DNA of 64,000 nt from Prosthecobacter debontii (GTDB lineage: Bacteria > Verrucomicrobiota > Verrucomicrobiia > Verrucomicrobiales > Verrucomicrobiaceae), in the NCBI RefSeq assembly GCF_900167535.1, contig NZ_FUYE01000020.1, forward strand, positions 1 through 64,000, given 5' to 3'. The first letter of the stretch is position 1. The number at the start of each line of letters is the position of its first letter. The notes under the pieces are model-generated. The model saw only the letters and a program-made list of their open reading frames with translations. It searched no databases and was not told where the DNA came from. Below, in pieces: positions 1 to 8,279 of this stretch. The position numbers were made by a program, and so were the translations under genes.

Positions 1-825
1 CACCCCGCTGGCACCCTGCTGGATGGCGTTGTAGCTCATCTTCAGCGCGTCCAGCTCAGGCAGCTTCTTACCGCCGGCGATCACGATCGGCACCGGGCAG
101 CAGGAAGTGATCGTCTCAAAACCTTCGTCCGTGTAGTAGCACTTCACCACGTTGGCTCCCAGCTCCGCCATGATGCGGGTGGCCAGACGGAAATACTGCG
201 CGTTACGTGCCATCGCACGACCCACAGCGACCACACCCATGACGCCGATGCCGTAACGGCTGGCGGCGTCCACAAGGTCGGTCATGTTCTTCAGGCTCTG
301 GCGCTCGTAAGCGCTGCCGATGAAGACCTGCACGGCCAGGATGCTGGCGTTCAGGCGGATGGCTTCTTCAATGTTCAGAGCGGTGCTCTCGTTGGAGAGA
401 GGCTCGAAACCTGGGCGGCCAAATTTCACCTTCTTGCCGTCGAGGTCACCTTCCCACTCTTCGAAAGGGCTGACCATGGAGGTGCCACCGGAGGCACGCA
501 GGGCGATGGCCTTCTGGGTGGAGGCAGGGATGACGCTGCGCTGGATGCCACGGGTGAGCATGAGGCAGTCGGCATAGGGCTCCAGGGGGAGAATGGTCTG
601 GTCCACACGCTCCAGGCCGGTGGTCGGGCCCTGGAAGTAACCGTGGTCGAAGGCGAGCATGACGGTGCGGCCGTCTTTAGGATTGAAGACCTTGCTCAGA
701 CGGTTCTTCAGACCCCAGTCATACTGGTGGGAACCTTTGAGGAAGAAGCCCGGAGCCTGCTGGGGCACGTCGGTGAAGTATTCCTTTTCCTTCTTGTCTG
801 CTGCGCTGGTGCTGATGTCGGCCAT
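1..825 (-). CDS. lsrF: LsrF/class I aldolase-like thiolase, 3' end beyond window
   Basis: Reading right to left from an ATG at 825, 275 codons stay open to the window edge. The product closely follows E. coli LsrF (3-hydroxy-5-phosphonooxypentane-2,4-dione thiolase, a class I aldolase fold): it has [18 protein letters not shown] near residues 55-72, then [11 protein letters not shown], a [12 protein letters not shown] segment, and [15 protein letters not shown] near the end. LsrF is about 291 aa, so only some 20-30 residues should be missing. In enterobacteria LsrF ends AI-2 degradation, but no other lsr gene is visible here, so the substrate may be another phosphorylated sugar. It is divergent from an AraC-type regulator, which may control it. 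The family call is firm; the substrate is inferred. Confidence 0.85.
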   Translation of the reverse strand, partial: MADISTSAADKKEKEYFTDVPQQAPGFFLKGSHQYDWGLKNRLSKVFNPKDGRTVMLAFDHGYFQGPTTGLERVDQTILPLEPYADCLMLTRGIQRSVIPASTQKAIALRASGGTSMVSPFEEWEGDLDGKKVKFGRPGFEPLSNESTALNIEEAIRLNASILAVQVFIGSAYERQSLKNMTDLVDAASRYGIGVMGVVAVGRAMARNAQYFRLATRIMAELGANVVKCYYTDEGFETITSCCPVPIVIAGGKKLPELDALKMSYNAIQQGASGV

Positions 826-930
826 AGTTTTGTTTAGGTTGGTGGTTCTATTAAAGGGCGCACATGCTAGCCATCCCAGTCTTGTCATCCATACCACCAT
901 TGGCTAGACTTGTGTCGAATTTCGCAATCC
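826..930. promoter_or_regulatory. Divergent promoter region, lsrF-like / AraC regulator
   Basis: This 105-bp gap lies between two divergent start codons, so it must hold the promoter of the lsrF-like gene and probably that of the AraC-family gene. I could not pick out convincing -35/-10 pairs or an AraC half-site repeat. The assignment rests on gene orientation alone. Confidence 0.4.
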
Positions 931-1755
931 ATGCTTCAGGAAACCAGTGTCCTCAGCCTCGTCCCCGCCGGTGCCGCGCATCGTGTGGTGGGAAATCGCG
1001 CCGTCGCACTCCCCGGGGTCACCGTGGATATTCTGACCACCCGGAAGATCGAGCTGGAGCAGTGGGAACTGCGCCGGTTTCACGATCCCTACTGGCGCCT
1101 CTACTGGCCCCTCGGCGCAGGGGGCATCATCGAAATCAATGGGGAGGAAACCGCGCTTCAGCCGGGGCATGTTTACCTGATCCCGCCCCACACCACCTTC
1201 AGCACCCGCACCCGGCAGCCCTTTGCCAAATGGTATGCGCACTTCAATCTCGGCCCCTTGGCTGACCGAGCCGCGCCGGGCATCTATCAATATCCCATCA
1301 CGGCGGAGATGCGCAGCCTGATGCAAAAGGTCACCCTGCCCTCCAGTGAAAAAATCCGCTTTCCCTGGCACTCCATCCTCTGGGTCACCGAGGCCGTGCA
1401 GTGCCTACCCGACAGCGTGTGGGAGCAGCAGCGGCTCGACCCGCGTGTGCTCACCGCCATGGAGTTCATGAACACGCATCTGAGCCTGAAACTGACGGCA
1501 GAGCAGATCGCCAAATACGCTGGACTTAGTGTGCGAAATCTGAACCACCTCTTTCAGCAAGAACTCCAGCAGGCCCCCATGCGCGTGCTGCTGGACTACC
1601 GCCTGGATGAAGCCTGCCGCCTCCTCCGCCATGGCGATGCTAGCATCGATGAAATCGCCGAACAATGCGGCCTCATCAATCGCCACTACCTCAGCCGCAT
1701 GATGCGCCAGTATCGCAACACCTCACCGGCGGCTTATCGGAATGAGATGGTTTAA
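931..1755 (+). CDS. AraC-family transcriptional regulator
   Basis: A protein of 274 aa with the AraC layout. The N-terminal half is a cupin-like sensor (YWRLYWPLGAGGIIEINGEE and GHVYLIPPHTTF around residues 50-90). The last 85-90 residues hold two helix-turn-helix motifs: LTAEQIAKYAGLSVRNLNHLF, and IDEIAEQCGLINRHYLSRMM followed by the usual YRNTSPAAYR ending. I chose the ATG at 931; the frame is also open from a TTG at 910. The sensor type suggests a sugar ligand, and divergence from the aldolase gene suggests local control of it. Both are inferences; the family call is secure. Confidence 0.85.
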   Translation: MLQETSVLSLVPAGAAHRVVGNRAVALPGVTVDILTTRKIELEQWELRRFHDPYWRLYWPLGAGGIIEINGEETALQPGHVYLIPPHTTFSTRTRQPFAKWYAHFNLGPLADRAAPGIYQYPITAEMRSLMQKVTLPSSEKIRFPWHSILWVTEAVQCLPDSVWEQQRLDPRVLTAMEFMNTHLSLKLTAEQIAKYAGLSVRNLNHLFQQELQQAPMRVLLDYRLDEACRLLRHGDASIDEIAEQCGLINRHYLSRMMRQYRNTSPAAYRNEMV

Positions 1756-1777
1756 TCGGTAACCAAACCCACGTGTC

Positions 1778-2422
1778 TTACTTCACTGGCAGAGTTTTCA
1801 TGCGCACGTTTTTGATCGCAGCGGTGGTGTTGTAGGTGGTGAGGGAAAGTGGGGCATAGAGCTCGATGGGCCCCTCCCGCAGGCTGACCTTACGGTCCTT
1901 GATGTCCTGATCCACCACCTGTTTGTCATCCACCCACACGCTGAGGTTTTCAGGCGTCACCCGCAGGCGAAAGGAATACCATTTGTCGTCGTCATAACGC
2001 TGGTAGGTGCCCGTGGCATTGTTGGCCGCATCCATGCCATCGATGCTGCTGATGCCCGTGACACTGCCGCCCCAGCCGCCGCAAATGAGCGTGGCATTGC
2101 GCTTGAGGTCCCCGACGGGAAAAGTCAGCCCGCAGAAGAAATCCACCCCTTGCAGGCGCTTGGCCTGGAGCGTGATCTCATAATTCGTCAGCGGCAGTTC
2201 TTCCACCTTCTTGTAAACCACACCGCTGAGGCTCTCCCCCTGGTTGATAATGAGCTGCCCGCCCTCCACGGACACTTCACCACTCCCTCCCATGTCCACG
2301 GTTTCCCAGTCCTTGAGGTCTTTTCCGTCGAAGAGCACCCACTCGGTCTTCGCCGCCTGCGGCTCTTGAGCCATCGTGAGAGAAGACACAGCGAGGAGAA
2401 GGGCGGAGACGAGCGTTTTCAT
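1778..2422 (-). CDS. Secreted DUF1080 (3-keto-disaccharide hydrolase family) protein
   Basis: A protein of 214 aa with a signal peptide (MKTLVSALLLAVSSLTMAQ) followed by EWVLFDGKDLKDWETVD, the classic opening of the DUF1080 / 3-keto-disaccharide hydrolase family, a concanavalin-like beta-sandwich. Later blocks (GGQLIINQG, YEITLQAKR, WYSFRLRVTPENLSVWVDDK) also fit. Family members are abundant in Planctomycetes and Verrucomicrobia and are usually periplasmic or extracellular with a carbohydrate role. The ATG at 2422 places the signal peptide at the N-terminus; an upstream in-frame TTG at 2434 is less likely. It converges on the AraC gene, with 22 bp between stops. Substrate unknown. Confidence 0.8.
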   Translation of the reverse strand: MKTLVSALLLAVSSLTMAQEPQAAKTEWVLFDGKDLKDWETVDMGGSGEVSVEGGQLIINQGESLSGVVYKKVEELPLTNYEITLQAKRLQGVDFFCGLTFPVGDLKRNATLICGGWGGSVTGISSIDGMDAANNATGTYQRYDDDKWYSFRLRVTPENLSVWVDDKQVVDQDIKDRKVSLREGPIELYAPLSLTTYNTTAAIKNVRMKTLPVK

Positions 2423-2539
2423 GGGGGATGCCAAGATGCTGCTATGAAACGCCGCTGCTCGTCAAGAATACCGACATTTTCTCCAGAAGAAAATCGGTGG
2501 AGGGACCGCCAGGAGCATGCTAGCCGTATGCTCACCAGC

Positions 2540-3160
2540 ATGAACTCCACGCTCACCCGCCGTTTTTTCCAAACCATCGCCGTTGTCGCCGTCGCTGCCG
2601 CTCTGAGCAGTTGCGCCACTAAAAAGGGAGGTCACTACTCCGTTCACTTTGACCCACCGGCCAAACCTGTCACCAATCCCTCCGCCCTGAAGGTGAAACT
2701 CAGCACTGGTGCCCAGCGCGTGTATGTGGTCCAAGGCAATGAAGTGCTGCTGGCCACGCCCTGCTCGGTCGGCACCGCCAGCACACCGACTCCCCACGGC
2801 ACCTTCACCATTTATAACAAACAGGCCAATCGCCGCCGCGTCAGCCAGCCCGGGGCCGGTTACCCCATGACCTTCTGGATGGAGTTCAAGTCCGCCTACG
2901 GCATGCACTGGGGCTGGGTGAAACCTTATCCATGCACCCATGGCTGTGTGCGTTTGCCCATCAAGTCCGCCCAGAAAATCTTCAGCATGGTGCCCACTGG
3001 CACACCGCTGATCATCGCCTCCAGCCACCCCGAGGATGCCACCATTGGCAAGACGCTGCCCGTGCTGGATGACTCCTCCCTGGCCGATCCTCCGATGAGC
3101 TACATGCTCAGCGCTCAGGTCTTTGAAGACGCCAAAAAAGGCAAGATCTACACCTACTAA
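2540..3160 (+). CDS. L,D-transpeptidase (YkuD) lipoprotein
   Basis: A protein of 206 aa. The start at 2540 gives a lipoprotein signal peptide (RRFFQTIAVVAVAAALSSC, Cys about residue 25); an in-frame ATG at 2528 adds four residues. The YkuD domain follows: VYVVQGNEVL, then TPTPHGTFTI, a GMHWGWVKPYPCTHGCVRLP block with the catalytic Cys near residue 136 in the HGC motif, and the conserved Arg just after. Such enzymes make 3-3 cross-links in peptidoglycan or attach proteins to it. The lipobox predicts membrane anchoring on the periplasmic side. Family certain; physiological role inferred. Confidence 0.85.
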   Translation: MNSTLTRRFFQTIAVVAVAAALSSCATKKGGHYSVHFDPPAKPVTNPSALKVKLSTGAQRVYVVQGNEVLLATPCSVGTASTPTPHGTFTIYNKQANRRRVSQPGAGYPMTFWMEFKSAYGMHWGWVKPYPCTHGCVRLPIKSAQKIFSMVPTGTPLIIASSHPEDATIGKTLPVLDDSSLADPPMSYMLSAQVFEDAKKGKIYTY

Positions 3161-3205
3161 TCGGTCCCTCACCTGCCCCTTTTCTCCACGCCTCCAATCA
3201 AACCA

Positions 3206-4447
3206 ATGTCCGCCGCCCCTGCATCCACCTCCCGCCGTGTCAACGTCCGCACTCCTGAAGTCATGGAGCGCGTGCAGGCCGAGGTGGAGACCCACTACCG
3301 CAGCACCTTGGTGGAGGCCATTCGGGCCCAGGGCAGCGTGATCCAGATCGGTGAGACCACCGTTCGTTTGGCTCGTGACTTTGGCTTCTGCTACGGCGTG
3401 GAGCGGGCGATTGACCTCGCGTATGCCGCGCGCCGTGTCTTCTCCGATCGGCGCGTTTTCCTCCTCGGTGAAATCATTCACAATCCCGAGGTGAACCGTC
3501 AACTCCTGGAGATGGGCATCATCAGCATCCCCGTCAGCCAGCATGAGGAAGAGCTGGCTAAACTGAACAGCGACGACGTCGTCATCGTGCCCGCTTTCGG
3601 GGCCGAGACGAAGCTGATGAAGATCATCGCCGAGCGCGGCTGCATGATCGTGGACACCACCTGTGGTGACGTGATGAGCGTGTGGAAGCGCGTGCGCAAC
3701 TATGCCAAAACCGGTTTCACCTCCATCATCCATGGCAAGGCGAGCCATGAAGAAACCCGCGCCACCTCCTCACGTGCACTCGGAGATCAGGGCAATGGCC
3801 ACTACCTCGTGGTGCTGACGCTGAATGATGTGGACTATGTCTGTAACTACATTCGAAATGGCGGAGACAAAGCCGCCTTTCTGGAGCGCTTCAAAGGAGC
3901 CAGCGCCTACTCCGAAGGCTTCGACCCCGAGGTGCATCTGAAACAGATCGGCGTGGCCAACCAGACGACGATGCTCAAATCCGAAACGGAAGAAATCCAG
4001 CGTCGCCTGAAACAGGCTGTGGAAGACCGGGACGGTCAAGGCAGTGCCAATTTCCAAGTCTTCGACACCATCTGCGGAGCCACCCAGGAACGCCAGGACT
4101 CGCTATTCCTCCTGCTCCAGCAACCTCTGGATGTGCTGCTGGTGGTCGGTGGCTACAACAGCTCCAACACCACCCACCTGGTGGAAATCGGCGAGCAGCA
4201 ACTCCCCACTTTCTTCATCCGCACCGCTGAGTGCCTGAAAAGCCTGGAGGAGATCGTCCACTTTGACCTGCATCTGAAGGCAGAGAAAACCAGCTACTCC
4301 AATAAACTGGCTTCCGAATCCCCCATCGTGGTGGGCATCACTGCCGGTGCCTCCTGCCCGAATAACCTCATCGAGGACACCCTGCTGCGTGTTTTCAAAC
4401 TGCGCAGCATCTCCGAAGAGCAGGTGCGAGCCGCCGCTGGCGTCTGA
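3206..4447 (+). CDS. ispH: 4-hydroxy-3-methylbut-2-enyl diphosphate reductase, long type
   Basis: A protein of 413 aa, last enzyme of the MEP isoprenoid pathway, making IPP and DMAPP from HMBPP with a [4Fe-4S] cluster. The three cluster cysteines are visible: RDFGFCYGVERAI (Cys about 62), VDTTCGDV (Cys about 153) and GASCPNN (Cys about 383). FLLGEIIHNPEVN and IIHGKASHEET supply the usual histidines. At over 400 aa, with its N-terminal extension and insertions, it resembles the plant/cyanobacterial subgroup more than the ~315-aa E. coli enzyme. It lies 45 bp after the L,D-transpeptidase gene on the same strand and may be cotranscribed with it. Confidence 0.93.
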   Translation: MSAAPASTSRRVNVRTPEVMERVQAEVETHYRSTLVEAIRAQGSVIQIGETTVRLARDFGFCYGVERAIDLAYAARRVFSDRRVFLLGEIIHNPEVNRQLLEMGIISIPVSQHEEELAKLNSDDVVIVPAFGAETKLMKIIAERGCMIVDTTCGDVMSVWKRVRNYAKTGFTSIIHGKASHEETRATSSRALGDQGNGHYLVVLTLNDVDYVCNYIRNGGDKAAFLERFKGASAYSEGFDPEVHLKQIGVANQTTMLKSETEEIQRRLKQAVEDRDGQGSANFQVFDTICGATQERQDSLFLLLQQPLDVLLVVGGYNSSNTTHLVEIGEQQLPTFFIRTAECLKSLEEIVHFDLHLKAEKTSYSNKLASESPIVVGITAGASCPNNLIEDTLLRVFKLRSISEEQVRAAAGV

Positions 4448-4502
4448 TTTGGCGTAAATCCCTGCTGAAAAGCGGTTTCGTGCAGCGTTCCTGGTGAAAG
4501 CC

Positions 4503-4946
4503 ATGACACGTCTTCCCCTTTTCCTGCTGCTCTGCTTTGCCGCCCTGCTTTGCTCCTGCTCCATGTCCTTCCACAGGGAGTGGAAGGCGGCCCTAAAAGC
4601 GGGACCTCAAGAGGGTGTCGAAGGCGCCTGGGAAGGCACCTGGCAGAGCGACGTCAACGGCCATCACGGCAAGCTGCGCAGTGTCGTTGGGCCGGTTAAA
4701 AATGCGGAGGGAGATCACAGTTTTCATTATCACGCCACTTGGGGGAAGATCCTCAGCGGCGCTTATCGGGCCGATCATCGGGTAAGACAGGTCAAAAATG
4801 TATCGGCCTTTCAAGGCCAGCACCAGATGCCCAACTGGGCAGGCGGTCTCTATACCTATGAAGGCACCGTCAAAGGCGACGACTTCAAGGCCACCTATGA
4901 GTGCTCCATGGATAAAGGCAGCTTCACCATGAAGCGCGTCCGCTGA
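4503..4946 (+). CDS. Small hypothetical lipoprotein
   Basis: A protein of 147 aa that I do not recognise. It opens with a short lipoprotein signal peptide (MTRLPLFLLLCFAALLCSC), with Cys about residue 19 as the likely lipidation site. The mature part has alternating Gly/Trp/Tyr blocks (GAWEGTWQSDVNGHHGKLR, FHYHATWG, GGLYTYEGTV, TYECSMDKGSFTMKR) that suggest a small beta-barrel or lipocalin-like fold. The ATG at 4503 is preferred over a GTG at 4494 in the same frame. It follows ispH by 55 bp on the same strand. Confidence 0.65.
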   Translation: MTRLPLFLLLCFAALLCSCSMSFHREWKAALKAGPQEGVEGAWEGTWQSDVNGHHGKLRSVVGPVKNAEGDHSFHYHATWGKILSGAYRADHRVRQVKNVSAFQGQHQMPNWAGGLYTYEGTVKGDDFKATYECSMDKGSFTMKRVR

Positions 4947-5041
4947 GCGAAGAAGGAGCAGGTGGGCATCGACTCACTTTACCTGCATCCTTTTGTCTCG
5001 ACTCGGGGTTCATACCCGGCGCATCATCGCATGCGCTACTC

Positions 5042-6928
5042 ATGAAGTTTTTCTCCAGCTTTCGCGCCAAGCTCATCCTCACGATCTTCCCGGTCGTGGC
5101 TGGCGTCACGATGGGGGCGATCATGCTATCCGAGTGGAAATTCAGCGCCACCTACCAACGATTGTTTGAGGAGCAGTTCGAGAGCCAGATCACGGCAGTC
5201 ACCCAAGCCAAGAATCGACGATTTTACGCCCTCTCCAGCGTGCTCGATAAAATGGCGCAGAAGCCCGACCTGCTGCAAGCCATGCGCTCTGGCGACTATG
5301 GCAAAGCCATGTTTGATCTGCGTCCCGCCTTAGAGTCTCTGGCTCAGGAACGACTGCAAAATGAGTTCAGCAATCTCGGTCGGCCACCTCCCCTGCTCCC
5401 AAATGACCCGCGCGACGAACGCCAACGTCCGTTTCGAGAGGCATCTCGCTTCAATGGCGGTGGCCAATCCGCCCCTTTCATTGCCCTCATCAATGCCCAA
5501 GGGGAATTGGTCACCAACTCGCGTAGCCGGAGCACGCTAGCTTTATCCAGCACCTCCGACGACGCCGAGCCGACGGTCCGCCGCAGATCCGAAAAACTTC
5601 TCTGGCTGAGTGACCGCAAGTTTGAAGAGACGCTCAAACAACAAGAGGTCGGTTACCTCCTCGTCGAAGCCGGAGAAAAGCGCGCGGAACAAATCCGTGA
5701 AGTTTTCATCACTCCTCTGCACGATCCCATGGATGGAACCTTCCTGGGTGCCTTTGCCTTTGGTCTGCCGCTCCCCGCCATCGCAGACCGACTGCTCTAT
5801 GAACAAACGCGGCGTAGTGACTACGGGGAGATCATGGGAGGGATCTACCTGGAGGGGAAACTGGTGTCCACCACCGTGCCCGACGACCAAAAAGAAGCCG
5901 TCGAAAAAACCATTGCGAGATTGTTATCCATTTCTGACCGTCATCACCGCCATGCGCTCCTTCCTATCGGGGGTGTCCAACACCGTCTCATCTATCGCGT
6001 CCTCAATCCCGACAGTCCCTTCCCCCAAGCGGTGCAGGTCAATCTTTACTCCCTTGCCGCAATGGACCACGAAATCGCGGATCTACGGCGCAGTTCCATC
6101 GGCTTAGGTCTCGTCGCCCTCATGACGGCCTTGCTCCTGGTCATGTTCATTTCGCGCGGATTGTCAGGCCCCATCAGCACCCTGGTCAATGCCACGCAAG
6201 AGATCGAACGCGGCAACTATGACATCCGAGTCAAAGTGACCCGCAACGAAGTGGGCCGTCTCGCACGTGCCTTCAACGACATGGCCACTGGATTGGCCCT
6301 CCAAGAGAAATACCGTAGCATCCTCAATGCCGTCGCAGATCGCACCGTGGCGGAGAAGCTGATTGAAAATCGGGAAGCTCTGAGTGGGGAACTTAAAGAC
6401 GTCACCATGCTTTTCTGCGACATCCGCGGATTCACCGCCCTCACCGAAAAAATGCAGCCTCACGAGGTCATTGATTTGCTCAATGAGCATATGACTACCC
6501 TCACAGAAGTAGCCTATGAGCATGGCGGCATCGTCGATAAATTCGTGGGCGATCTTATCATGGTGCTCTTTGGAGCTCCCGTCAGCACCGGAAACGATGC
6601 TCAACGTGCGGTGGCCTGCGCCCAGGCGATGCTCAAAGCCCGGAAAGAAAGAAACCTCACCTCCACCCATGCCCTGGAGATTGGCATCGGCATCGCCACG
6701 GGCACGGTGGTGGCCGGCTGCATGGGCTCAGATCAACGCCTCAGTTACACCGTGATCGGCCATCGGGTCAATCTCGCCTCACGCCTCTGTAGCATCGCGC
6801 AGCCGGGGCAAATCATGGTGGATGCAGATACTGCGTCCAGACTGACTTCGGAGATCCATGTGGAATCCATGCCCCCAGTGCAGCTAAAAGGCATTTCCCA
6901 GCCGACGGAGGTCTTCCGAATCGGGTGA
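5042..6928 (+). CDS. Membrane class III adenylate cyclase with sensor and HAMP domains
   Basis: A protein of 628 aa: TM helix (about 8-30), a large periplasmic sensor, second TM (about 352-371), HAMP (about 372-425), a short linker, and a class III cyclase domain (about 450-625). Catalytic residues are present: metal-binding Asp460 (FCDIRGFT) and Asp504 (DKFVGDLIMVLFGAP), purine-selecting Lys500 and Thr570, and Asn577 and Arg581 (VNLASRL). Lys/Thr points to ATP, so it should make cAMP in response to a periplasmic signal. Oddity: the common IGDTVN reads IGHRVN. It converges on the response-regulator gene with 33 bp between them. Confidence 0.88.
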   Translation: MKFFSSFRAKLILTIFPVVAGVTMGAIMLSEWKFSATYQRLFEEQFESQITAVTQAKNRRFYALSSVLDKMAQKPDLLQAMRSGDYGKAMFDLRPALESLAQERLQNEFSNLGRPPPLLPNDPRDERQRPFREASRFNGGGQSAPFIALINAQGELVTNSRSRSTLALSSTSDDAEPTVRRRSEKLLWLSDRKFEETLKQQEVGYLLVEAGEKRAEQIREVFITPLHDPMDGTFLGAFAFGLPLPAIADRLLYEQTRRSDYGEIMGGIYLEGKLVSTTVPDDQKEAVEKTIARLLSISDRHHRHALLPIGGVQHRLIYRVLNPDSPFPQAVQVNLYSLAAMDHEIADLRRSSIGLGLVALMTALLLVMFISRGLSGPISTLVNATQEIERGNYDIRVKVTRNEVGRLARAFNDMATGLALQEKYRSILNAVADRTVAEKLIENREALSGELKDVTMLFCDIRGFTALTEKMQPHEVIDLLNEHMTTLTEVAYEHGGIVDKFVGDLIMVLFGAPVSTGNDAQRAVACAQAMLKARKERNLTSTHALEIGIGIATGTVVAGCMGSDQRLSYTVIGHRVNLASRLCSIAQPGQIMVDADTASRLTSEIHVESMPPVQLKGISQPTEVFRIG

Positions 6929-6961
6929 AAAATGCCCTGCAAAAACCCCAGCTATGATCTG

Positions 6962-7522
6962 TTAGGCCTCAGCGCCTTTGTGACCAAGCTGTTTCACGGC
7001 TTTGTTCAGCTGATCATACTCAATCGGCTTTTTAATCACCGTGACGGGGCCGTGAGAGAGAATGCGGCTGAGGATCTCGCTGTCAGGATAACCCGTGATG
7101 ACCACGATAGGCAGATCTGGGTGCATCTCCTTAAGCTGAGAATAAACTTCGTCTCCGGGCACGTCCGGAAGTTTCAAGTCAAGGAAGACGAAATCGAAGC
7201 GCTGCTTCTTCGCCATGCTGATGGCCTCAGAGCCTGTTCCAACGACGAGACGCCCAAAGCCAGCCTTCTTTAAAAACTGCTTAAAGAGGGCCTGCAAAGC
7301 AGGATCATCATCCACAACCATCACGGTGGGCTGACCAGACTCATCTTCCTTACGCAAGACATCACGGTCCAACAGGCTGCGCTTGATGCGCCAACGGCCC
7401 CCAATCTGCACAGCTGGCAGCTGTCCTCTCTGCACAAGATAATAAACCGTAGGCAAAGGGATGCGAAGATACTCCGCAGTCTCTTTGACTGTCATAAGTT
7501 CTGGGGAGGAGAGTTCAGCCAT
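6962..7522 (-). CDS. Response regulator with N-terminal excisionase-type HTH
   Basis: A protein of 186 aa with an unusual domain order. Residues 9-55 form an excisionase/MerR-like DNA-binding domain (LMTVKETAEYLRIPLPTVYYL, then GGRWRIKRSLLD). Residues 66-182 form a CheY-like receiver: acidic VDDD at 70-73, phospho-acceptor Asp115 in FVFLDLKLPD, and a conserved Lys in IKKP. The start at 7522 is chosen because the family motif begins about nine residues later; in-frame ATGs at 7552 and 7579 would add extensions without known motifs. No kinase gene is adjacent. It presumably binds DNA under phosphorylation control. Confidence 0.8.
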   Translation of the reverse strand: MAELSSPELMTVKETAEYLRIPLPTVYYLVQRGQLPAVQIGGRWRIKRSLLDRDVLRKEDESGQPTVMVVDDDPALQALFKQFLKKAGFGRLVVGTGSEAISMAKKQRFDFVFLDLKLPDVPGDEVYSQLKEMHPDLPIVVITGYPDSEILSRILSHGPVTVIKKPIEYDQLNKAVKQLGHKGAEA

Positions 7523-7660
7523 AATAAGGTTGTGGTAAGAATGGAAATTCATTGCGAGTTTTGTGAACAAACTCGGCAAACTCAGAATTGAGTCGAAGTT
7601 GCTATATAATTTCTATCACATCAAGCCCGTTTTTGAAGATTTTAGCGATCCTGTAATTTC

Positions 7661-7690
7661 CAATGAGTGTCATATTTGAGAAACTCATTG
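7661..7690. repeat. Inverted repeat upstream of the response-regulator gene
   Basis: CAATGAGT at 7661-7668 is matched by ACTCATTG at 7683-7690, giving perfect 8-bp arms with a 14-nt centre. It lies about 140-170 bp upstream of the response-regulator ATG in AT-rich DNA. An operator for a dimeric regulator is the simplest reading; the arms are short enough for chance to be possible. Confidence 0.35.
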
Positions 7691-7859
7691 TCTATGCATA
7701 GCAAAATTGCATCTTTCACGCTGTCTGGCGATATGCATGACTGAGTTTTAGCAAGATTAAAAATTCAAGATGTCTTAATTTTCACAATCATTAGACTGGT
7801 CTCAACTTTGATGAAATACCTACAGGCAGAGAGTTAGCAGCTTGAAGTCGATGGCCTGT

Positions 7860-8142
7860 TTAAAACGCCAAGAGGGGGGGAAGTGTCTCGGCTAAAATAT
7901 TCAGATGAACATCTTCGTCATTAAGATCGCTTAGACGGTTAAGATGTTCGAAAAAAATTTCCTCGTCCGTAAACCACTCCATCAACCTCTTAATTGCATT
8001 AAGGGCGTCGTGTCAGCGCGATCTGTATTATTTGACGCATGTGCTTGCCGAATGCGCTGCGCAACCGCAGGCAGACATCGCCTTGAAGCCTGAGTGCGGC
8101 TTCACGAAAACGACTTGTGGCTAGAATTGTCGAAAGCCGTGG
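7860..8142 (-). pseudogene. Possible decayed coding sequence in two frames
   Basis: Two overlapping minus-strand stretches look coding but are in different frames. From 8142 to the stop at 7999 a 47-codon stretch includes SRFREAALRLQGDVCLRLRS and FGKHMRQII, with no start and a TAG just before it. From about 8012 to the stop at 7860 another frame reads HDALNAIKRLMEWFTDEEIFF and ends LAETLPPLLAF; its first ATG is at 7982, giving a 40-aa ORF. A single frameshift near 8005 would join them. I recognise no family. Alternatives are a dispersed intergenic repeat or a real 40-aa protein. Confidence 0.3.
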
Positions 8143-8279
8143 CTATTCGCCCGCATTTTGGGTTGGCCCCGCCTTTCAGCTCAAATATGTGGCCAAGTGC
8201 GGCCTCCGGCTGACGATATCTGTCGTCATGCCGACTTAACGCTATTCCAATCAAGACGCAGGGCTGTGCGAAAGCGATC

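Larger units (their letters stand above)
7523..8279. other. AT-rich intergenic stretch without an intact gene
   Basis: About 757 bp lie between the response-regulator start and the map stop. The left part (about 7560-7850) is clearly more AT-rich than the surroundings and contains an inverted repeat at 7661-7690 and the palindrome CTATGCATAG at 7692-7701; it must hold the response-regulator promoter. The right part has protein-like reading frames on the minus strand that are broken by stops and frame changes (listed separately). I saw no tRNA, rRNA or terminator. Confidence 0.6.

Noticed and set aside
2462..3748. A 428-codon open frame on the minus strand
   Set aside because: Lies opposite the L,D-transpeptidase and ispH genes, both certain; Gly/His-rich shadow composition.
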